Origin: Winogradskyella algicola
Lineage (GTDB): Bacteria; Bacteroidota; Bacteroidia; Flavobacteriales; Flavobacteriaceae
Length of the DNA: 64,000 nt
Assembly (NCBI RefSeq): GCF_005869935.1
Contig: NZ_SZQF01000002.1
Coordinates: forward strand, 186,001 to 250,000
Reading direction: 5' to 3'
In this document: positions 63,979 to 64,000 of the stretch, one piece after another
Layout: each line of letters begins with the position of its first letter
How positions within the stretch are numbered: position 1 is the first letter of the stretch
Made by a program: the position numbers and the translations under genes
Notes under the pieces: generated by a model
What the model was told of the DNA's origin: nothing
Databases searched by the model: none
What the model saw: only the letters and a program-made list of their open reading frames with translations

Positions 63979-64000
63979 TATAAAAATAAATAAGATAGGT

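Overview
The window is AT-rich chromosomal DNA of a member of the Bacteroidota, most likely family Flavobacteriaceae. The evidence is a type IX secretion sorting domain, an XrtF-type exosortase pair, DUF4846, DUF6702 and HYC_CC_PP proteins, Bacteroidota-type -7 boxes (TAnnTTTG), a TonB-dependent receptor with a carboxypeptidase-like N-terminus, and flavobacterial gene neighbourhoods such as miaB / sigma-54 activator / lptE / secG / groESL and mreBCD-mrdA-rodA. The genus cannot be fixed by reading alone. Gene density is high. No intergenic gap exceeds about 300 bases. I saw no tRNA, rRNA, CRISPR array, transposase or prophage.

Layout. 1-6.4 kb: tail of miaB, a lipoprotein, a sigma-54 activator, lptE, a TPR protein, secG, then groES-groEL. 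6.5-10.4 kb (minus): a putative metal module of a secreted HMA protein, a TonB-dependent receptor, an HMA/DoxX-like membrane fusion and a Cys-rich HYC_CC_PP protein. 10.5-11.5 kb (minus): exosortase XrtF and its partner. 11.5-14.9 kb: a GAF-type methionine sulfoxide reductase, an ABC permease and purH. 15.1-20.6 kb: the cell-shape operon mreB-mreC-mreD-mrdA-rodA. 20.9-29.5 kb: isocitrate dehydrogenase, valS, a DUF1573 protein, a double aspartic protease with a PDZ domain, an aminotransferase and murB.

29.7-38.9 kb: an ECF sigma/anti-sigma pair, a Cys-rich small membrane protein, a glycosyltransferase, a second ECF sigma factor, an atypical Nramp transporter, a cupin lipoprotein, an SLC13 permease, a DUF4846 protein and an apbE pair. 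39.1-44.8 kb: a large duplicated T9SS cargo protein and a TPR histidine kinase with a LytTR regulator. 44.8-53.3 kb: map operon, acetyl-CoA hydrolase/transferase, gpmI with a small HAD phosphatase, an ankyrin protein, an M48 protease, a GNAT enzyme and pepE. 53.4-60.6 kb: two tandem surface-type proteins, DUF6702, an M1 peptidase, tatA, an S8 protease and an O-methyltransferase. 60.7-64 kb (minus): a kynurenine-pathway segment (ACMSD-like amidohydrolase, 3-hydroxyanthranilate dioxygenase, SDR) and a membrane protein.

Most of this is housekeeping. The points most worth a second look are: a flavobacterial REP-like palindrome read in frame inside valS; an SDR gene bounded almost to the base by 30-bp inverted repeats (29/30 identical); four genes where TAnnTTTG lies exactly 4 nt before the start codon, predicting leaderless mRNAs; the metal-related HMA/TonB/HYC module; an Nramp homologue lacking the DPGN metal-binding motif; and two convergent gene pairs whose minus-strand stop codon lies inside a shared terminator hairpin.
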